Below are positions 59,976-64,000 of a stretch of 64,000 nt of DNA, piece by piece (positions within the stretch are counted from its first letter, which is position 1; each line of letters begins with the position of its first letter). The DNA comes from Haliclystus octoradiatus (lineage: Eukaryota; Cnidaria; Staurozoa; Stauromedusae; Haliclystidae). The stretch is from NCBI GenBank assembly GCA_916610825.1, contig OU744446.1, positions 31,448,445 through 31,512,444 on the forward strand. The letters are read 5' to 3'. The translations under genes were made by a program, and so were the position numbers. Below the pieces are notes generated by a model, which did no database searches, was not told the origin of the DNA, and saw nothing but the letters and a program-made list of their open reading frames with translations.

Positions 59976-60165
59976 TGTCGTATGACAATAATTAATGATA
60001 AAACGGTTTCATGAGTCAACAAGTACAACGCAAGTTCTAGCAGAATCTTGTATTTTAATTATGATCATTTGCTTATATAGGCTATATGAAAACGAGGTTA
60101 ACATATAGAGAGATTATAACAAAAGGGCTAAATATATATATAAATAACATTTACGTAATATCACA
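59976..60165 (-). repeat. 3' LTR of the Ty3/gypsy element
   Basis: 190 bp with TG...CA borders. The outer border is fixed by the interrupted tandem repeat, the inner by the adjacent purine tract at 60166-60180. It differs from the solo LTR at 14236. Confidence 0.65.
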
Positions 60166-60210
60166 ATTTCCTTTCATCTAGAATGAAATAGGTATATTTA
60201 CATGATGATA

Positions 60211-61241
60211 TTAATCTAACCCAAATCTAATTGGGGGATGAGATATTCTCGTTGAACGTCTAACTGGTTTATCTGGTCGGGATATGTTTAGATCATTTGG
60301 TACAACAGGCAACGATGATGAGGTAGTAGGGGTAGGATTAGTATTAGATGATGATTGTTCCCTTCTAAATTACTTGCGGGAGGGGCATTGCCAATTTGAT
60401 TGTTTGATGCTAAGACAGTCCTCTTCCCCACTTGTAGCCATGCTGTATTAGACCCCTTGGAAATGACAAATTCAGCTTTTTGAGAAGAAGTGGAATTTGT
60501 AGGCTTATACATTACAATGTCCCCAGGGACATGATCAGAAATAAAGGGGACCCTCAAATTTCTCCCCATTAAAATTTGTGCAGGTGAGATACCGCAAGCG
60601 TTAGAAGTTGTTCGGTGAACCAATAAAATTTTGTTTAAAAACATATCAAAGGAAACGCGCATATTTCGATGCCAAGCTTTCATGGCACGTTTCACTGTTT
60701 GAACAGACCTCTCTGCTAGGCCGTTAGCGCGAGGGAAGTAAGCTGGTGATTCAGATTTATAACAGCCAGATTTGGCCAACCAGGAAACAATAGCGTCATT
60801 CACAAATTCTTGCGCGTTGTCAGACACTAAATGTTTTGCGACGCCAAAACGGGCAAAAAGTGACGAAAATATTCGTATGATATTTGCAGTAGACCGGTCT
60901 GGGCATATGAACGCTTCAATCCAGCCGCTACCAGCGTCAACAATTAATAATATATTTCCTATATCTGGAACATGACCGAAATCCATATGTAATCTCTCCC
61001 AGGGGCTAACTTTTGGCCATTCATGCACTGATCTAGCAGTCTTAGGACGCAGATTACAGCATTTTTCGCACAAGGATACATAACGGTCAATGTCGCGAGC
61101 CATGCCTGGCCACCAAGCACTCTTGGCAAGAAAGCGCTGAGTTGAATTTATACCCTGATGGGGTGGAATGTGCCTTTTCGAGAATAGATTTACGCAGCGA
61201 TTTAGGAATAAAAGCAATGGAACCGAAAAAAATAGCGTCAT
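60211..61241 (-). CDS. Ty3/gypsy integrase region, frameshifted
   Basis: The frame 61241-60288 has the HHCC zinc-binding zone (HIPPH, then CEKC) and the DD35E catalytic triad: D in LHMDFGHV, D in VSDNAQEF and E in GLAERSVQT, 35 residues apart. Then comes the conserved ARNLRVPF-like region (MGRNLRVPF). The C-terminus continues in another frame, ending RRSTRISHPPIRFGLD with the stop at 60211-60213, so a one-base change lies near 60360. The first residues of this frame before HIPPH are an artefact of the upstream frameshift. Confidence 0.88.
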
Positions 61242-61990
61242 TATGTATAGTTAGATTTTGACTCAATCGAGCAAATGGACGCTCAGCTTCACTGGGGGCA
61301 GTCCAATTCCCATTAATAATTCGCTCTTTGATGGATTTTGCAACAACATCAAGATTTGTAGCACTGTGTAAATCAGAAAAAGCGAGAACAGGTTGAATAA
61401 AAGCCTCGTCACAGCTTCGTGCTACTTCAACAGACGCGACGACGTCTTCACGTGAAATAGTGGAAGACACTGAGAGGCGAGATAGAGCGTCAGCATGACA
61501 AATTTCAGTTCCAGGCCTGTGCTGAATAACAAAATCATATGCCATTAATTTTATGGCCCAACGACTGATACGAGCAGAAGCAGTTTTTGGAATGGGCTCG
61601 TCAGCACCAAACAGTTGAATTAAGGCCTTATGATCTGTAATGAGAGTAAAATGACGACCTAAAAGTAATTGGCGTAACCTTTCAACACACCAGATAATGC
61701 CAAGGGCTTCTCGTTCGGTTGCTGAATATTTTTGCTCAGCAGGAGTTAGTGATTTCGAGATAAAAATTATAGGTTGACCGTTTTGAGTGAGAACACCTGC
61801 AATGCAGTTATCGGATGCGTCAGTGGTTAAAGTTGCTTCTTTTAGCAAAGAATAAGATTGAAGAATGGGTTGACTTGAAAGTTCGGATTTAAGATTTTCA
61901 AAAGATCGAGCACAGTTATTGTTCCATTCAAAAGGTGTGTCTTTCTTTCGAAGTGAATTCAGAGGCTTTATTTTGTCTGCAAAATTGGGG
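61087..61990 (-). CDS. Ty3/gypsy RNase H region, frameshifted at both ends
   Basis: Shows LTTDASDNCIAGVLTQ, the E of SATEREALGI, and the second Asp in LITDHKAL, the usual RNase H acidic residues, then RHADALSRL-like CHADALSRLS. The frame opens upstream of the first Met, continuing the reverse-transcriptase tether (from about 61990). It runs out near 61140, where the integrase frame takes over. Confidence 0.85.
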
Positions 61991-63836
61991 ATAAAGCGGC
62001 CAAAAAATTTACTAGGCCGATAAATGATTCTAATTCTTTTTTGTTTTGTGGAGCACGCATACTGCTAATCTTATTAACTAACCGGTCGTCGGGTTGAATT
62101 CCGGATGCGGATATACGGTATCCCAAAAATGAGACTTCGGAAACTCGTTGAGTGGATTTTTTAACATTAATGGAAAGTCTGCGTGATTTGAAGCGTTCCA
62201 TTACAGCATTGAGTCGCTTGTTGAGAGACTCCTCAGTTGTGGCATATATTAGAACATCATCCTGATATGCAATTGAGCCCTTGATTCCTGAAAGGATATC
62301 TTCAATAACGTGTTGGAAAATAGCTGAGCTATTGCGCATTCCCATTTGGAGACACGTTACTCTATATAACCCTTTACTAGTGTTGATTACGGACAGGTTT
62401 TGAGCATTTTCGTCGAGTTTAATTTGCCAATAAGCGGATTGCAGATCAATTTTGGCAAAAAAACGTGCGCCATCCATTTTAGAAAAAATTGTTTCAACAT
62501 TTGGTAATGGATAGTCATCATACAAAATTTTACTGTTCACATGAACACTGAAATCTGCGCACATTCTCAGACCTCCTGATTTCTTTTTAATCCAGACAAC
62601 TGGTGATGCGTTTTCCGCCCCACCCGAGTCCATTGGTTCAATAACCCCCATTTTCTCAAGCCGAGTCAGTTCGTGGTCTACAGCGGCTTGAAGTGGAAGA
62701 GGCACGGGTCTAGCTCGACAAAACATTGGCTTAGCACCCTGTTTCAATTTCATAGACGCTAAAACATTGGTTATATAAGGGAGTGGCTTAACATCATCAT
62801 CATTCGCATAAATAACCATCTGATCTTCAACATTATCACGACCCAACAGGCCATAACTCCTGCTGGATTCTACTACATAAAATACCACTATTTTATTGTT
62901 TACACTATCTGAAATTACATTTAACTTACAACTACCAATTACAGACAACTCATGGTCATCGTAACATTTCAGCTTACGGTTGCTTGGGGCCAGAGGAGGA
63001 CAATCTAATTGTTCCCAAACCAGGCGTGAGAGAACAGAACACGAGGCGCCAGTGTCTTTTAACATTTTAACTTTCACGTTATTAATAGTAACATCTTCAG
63101 TTGATAGAATTGTGTTGTTGACATCATCAGCACAATATAAAATGATTGCCACATCGTTGATATCGTCATTGGCGTCGCTTTCGTATTCAATATCCACGTG
63201 ATTAACTGTATTGGCCTCTTTCTTTTTTTTGTAACAACAGTGTTCAAAATGCCCATGTTTATTGCAATAATTACATCTTTTGTTGTAGGCCGGACAAGCA
63301 CGTGGAGGATGTGTGTCATCACAAAATTTGCAACGCTTCAGGCGTTTCGAAGCCCCAGCTTGATGAGTTGAATTGCCTACGGCATTAATAATTTCTTTGT
63401 GTTCTTGACTTGGTAATGTAGTTCGTTGTAGAAATGTTTGTGTTAATTCATATAAACGTACACGCTCTCTCAAGTCTTCAAATGAGGCTGTAGGAATAAG
63501 GCGTAAATAGTCTAATAACTCTCGCGTAATTTTTGTATCGCTAAAACAATTGATGAAGACCAACTTCTTAAGTTCTTCTGAGGGGTCTAGCTTGTCTTTA
63601 AACCCAGAAAAATCACATCTCTCACTTTGATAGTTGATTCTTGAGTATACATCCTGTACAGATTCATCTGGTAATTGTCGTATGGCTAAGAATGTAGTAC
63701 GTTCAGCTACTAGAAAGCGTTCTTTTGGTTCTAAATATTTACACGCAGTATCATAAATATCTATAAACGGCATACTCTCTAATTTCTTTGGCGTGACCAA
63801 AAGAACTAGAGAGAGTAATGTAAGCTGATTCACCAC
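61968..63836 (-). CDS. Ty3/gypsy gag (C-terminal), protease and reverse transcriptase
   Basis: A 622-codon frame. Two zinc knuckles, CKFCDDTHPPRAC (CX2CX3HX4C) and CNYCNKHGHFEHC (CX2CX4HX4C), lie near residues 168-200. The aspartic protease motif is LKDTGASCSVL, followed later by YGLLGRD. The reverse transcriptase follows, with SPVVWIKKKSGGLRMC, FAKIDLQSAYWQI, the catalytic YQDD box (AYQDDVLIY) and FLGYRISASGI. Gag and pol are in one continuous frame here. The frame ends at a T-run near 61990, where the adjacent frame carries the continuation. Confidence 0.92.
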   Translation of the reverse strand: MVNQLTLLSLVLLVTPKKLESMPFIDIYDTACKYLEPKERFLVAERTTFLAIRQLPDESVQDVYSRINYQSERCDFSGFKDKLDPSEELKKLVFINCFSDTKITRELLDYLRLIPTASFEDLRERVRLYELTQTFLQRTTLPSQEHKEIINAVGNSTHQAGASKRLKRCKFCDDTHPPRACPAYNKRCNYCNKHGHFEHCCYKKKKEANTVNHVDIEYESDANDDINDVAIILYCADDVNNTILSTEDVTINNVKVKMLKDTGASCSVLSRLVWEQLDCPPLAPSNRKLKCYDDHELSVIGSCKLNVISDSVNNKIVVFYVVESSRSYGLLGRDNVEDQMVIYANDDDVKPLPYITNVLASMKLKQGAKPMFCRARPVPLPLQAAVDHELTRLEKMGVIEPMDSGGAENASPVVWIKKKSGGLRMCADFSVHVNSKILYDDYPLPNVETIFSKMDGARFFAKIDLQSAYWQIKLDENAQNLSVINTSKGLYRVTCLQMGMRNSSAIFQHVIEDILSGIKGSIAYQDDVLIYATTEESLNKRLNAVMERFKSRRLSINVKKSTQRVSEVSFLGYRISASGIQPDDRLVNKISSMRAPQNKKELESFIGLVNFLAALSPILQTK

Positions 63837-63990
63837 ACATTTCGATGAACATATCTGTTTTCTCTAAGACTCCTTTTTTTGAAACATCACCGTCTTCCAG
63901 TTCATCATGACGGCACTTAGCTTTGAAGGCAGCAAACCAAGCATTGGCTTTCTCGACATCAGTCAGAATCAGTACTCGCTTACGATCCAT
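63751..63990 (-). CDS. Ty3/gypsy gag N-terminus
   Basis: Begins MDRKRVLILTDVEKANAWF and overlaps the next frame; a single-base change near 63820 separates them. No domain beyond a gag-like helical character can be read. The 5' LTR and leader lie beyond the window. Confidence 0.7.
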   Translation of the reverse strand: MDRKRVLILTDVEKANAWFAAFKAKCRHDELEDGDVSKKGVLEKTDMFIEMCGESAYITLSSSFGHAKEIREYAVYRYL

Positions 63991-64000
63991 ACTGATGTGG

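Larger units (their letters stand above)
59976..64000 (-). mobile_element. Ty3/gypsy LTR retrotransposon, 5' end outside the window
   Basis: On the minus strand the order is gag (with two zinc knuckles), protease, reverse transcriptase, RNase H and integrase, the Ty3/gypsy order. The 3' LTR is 59976-60165, beginning TGTGATATTACG and ending ATACGACA, preceded by a purine-rich tract (GATGAAAGGAAAT). Several single-base frameshifts break the polyprotein. It is in the same orientation as the ABCA gene. Confidence 0.92.

Noticed and set aside
61900-62000. Programmed frameshift between reverse transcriptase and RNase H
   Set aside because: Ty3-type programmed shifts occur at gag-pol, not here; a missing T in a homopolymer explains it more simply.

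Overview
The window looks like AT-rich nuclear DNA from an animal. Genes are split by many GT-AG introns, most of the sequence is non-coding, and the repeats are typical of metazoan genomes (Ty3/gypsy, Penelope-like elements, tRNA-derived SINEs, TA-flanked MITEs). The gene set (NEK kinase, SLC35D3-like transporter, DNAJC7, two PPP1R3 glycogen-targeting subunits, an ABCA1/4-type transporter) and the frequent TAGGCCTA word would suit an invertebrate deuterostome such as an ascidian. That placement is inference only.

Layout: (1) 1-1163, upstream sequence with an 88-bp hairpin insertion. (2) 1164-6617 (+), a 7-exon NEK-family kinase of 598 aa. (3) 8077-20002 (-), a 7-exon SLC35D3-like nucleotide-sugar transporter of 344 aa; its first intron holds a solo LTR and a chain of inverted Penelope-like (PLE) fragments joined by long (ATT)n runs. 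(4) 20003-22313, a shared upstream region with an X-box-like site. (5) 22314-34251 (+), a 15-exon DNAJC7 of 529 aa. (6) 36129-36902 and 39004-39651 (-), two intronless PPP1R3 paralogues, each with CRE palindromes upstream. (7) 40823-59294 (-), the last 20 exons (708 codons) of an ABCA transporter, covering the second membrane domain and second nucleotide-binding domain. (8) 59976-64000 (-), the 3' part of a Ty3/gypsy retrotransposon inserted into a small tandem repeat, presumably within an upstream ABCA intron. All exon models splice in frame from start to stop (ABCA from its first visible exon).

The most notable signal is not a protein gene. The PLE fragments and several short PLE-tail elements carry about a dozen compact hammerhead-ribozyme motifs (CTGATGA, short stem II, GAAAC, tiny stem III, GTA or GTU, stem I). 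Stem I differs between copies but keeps its pairing (CTGT/ACAG, TTGT/ACAA, TCGC/GCGA, CCGT/ACGG). Most copies occur as inverted pairs with 5'-truncated ends facing each other, and the pairs end in AT-rich microsatellites. Several lie in host introns in the sense orientation, so they would be part of host pre-mRNA.

Other repeat layers are: a foldback family built from TTCATGAA palindromes with CCCCTGCGAAAA ends, sometimes sitting at the tip of another palindrome; a MITE family with CAGGGTCCGACAAAAG ends; several TA-flanked CAGT-ended (pogo-like) MITEs; a MITE with TGTGACGATTTGTC ends; and tRNA-derived SINEs. Nested insertions give a partial relative chronology.
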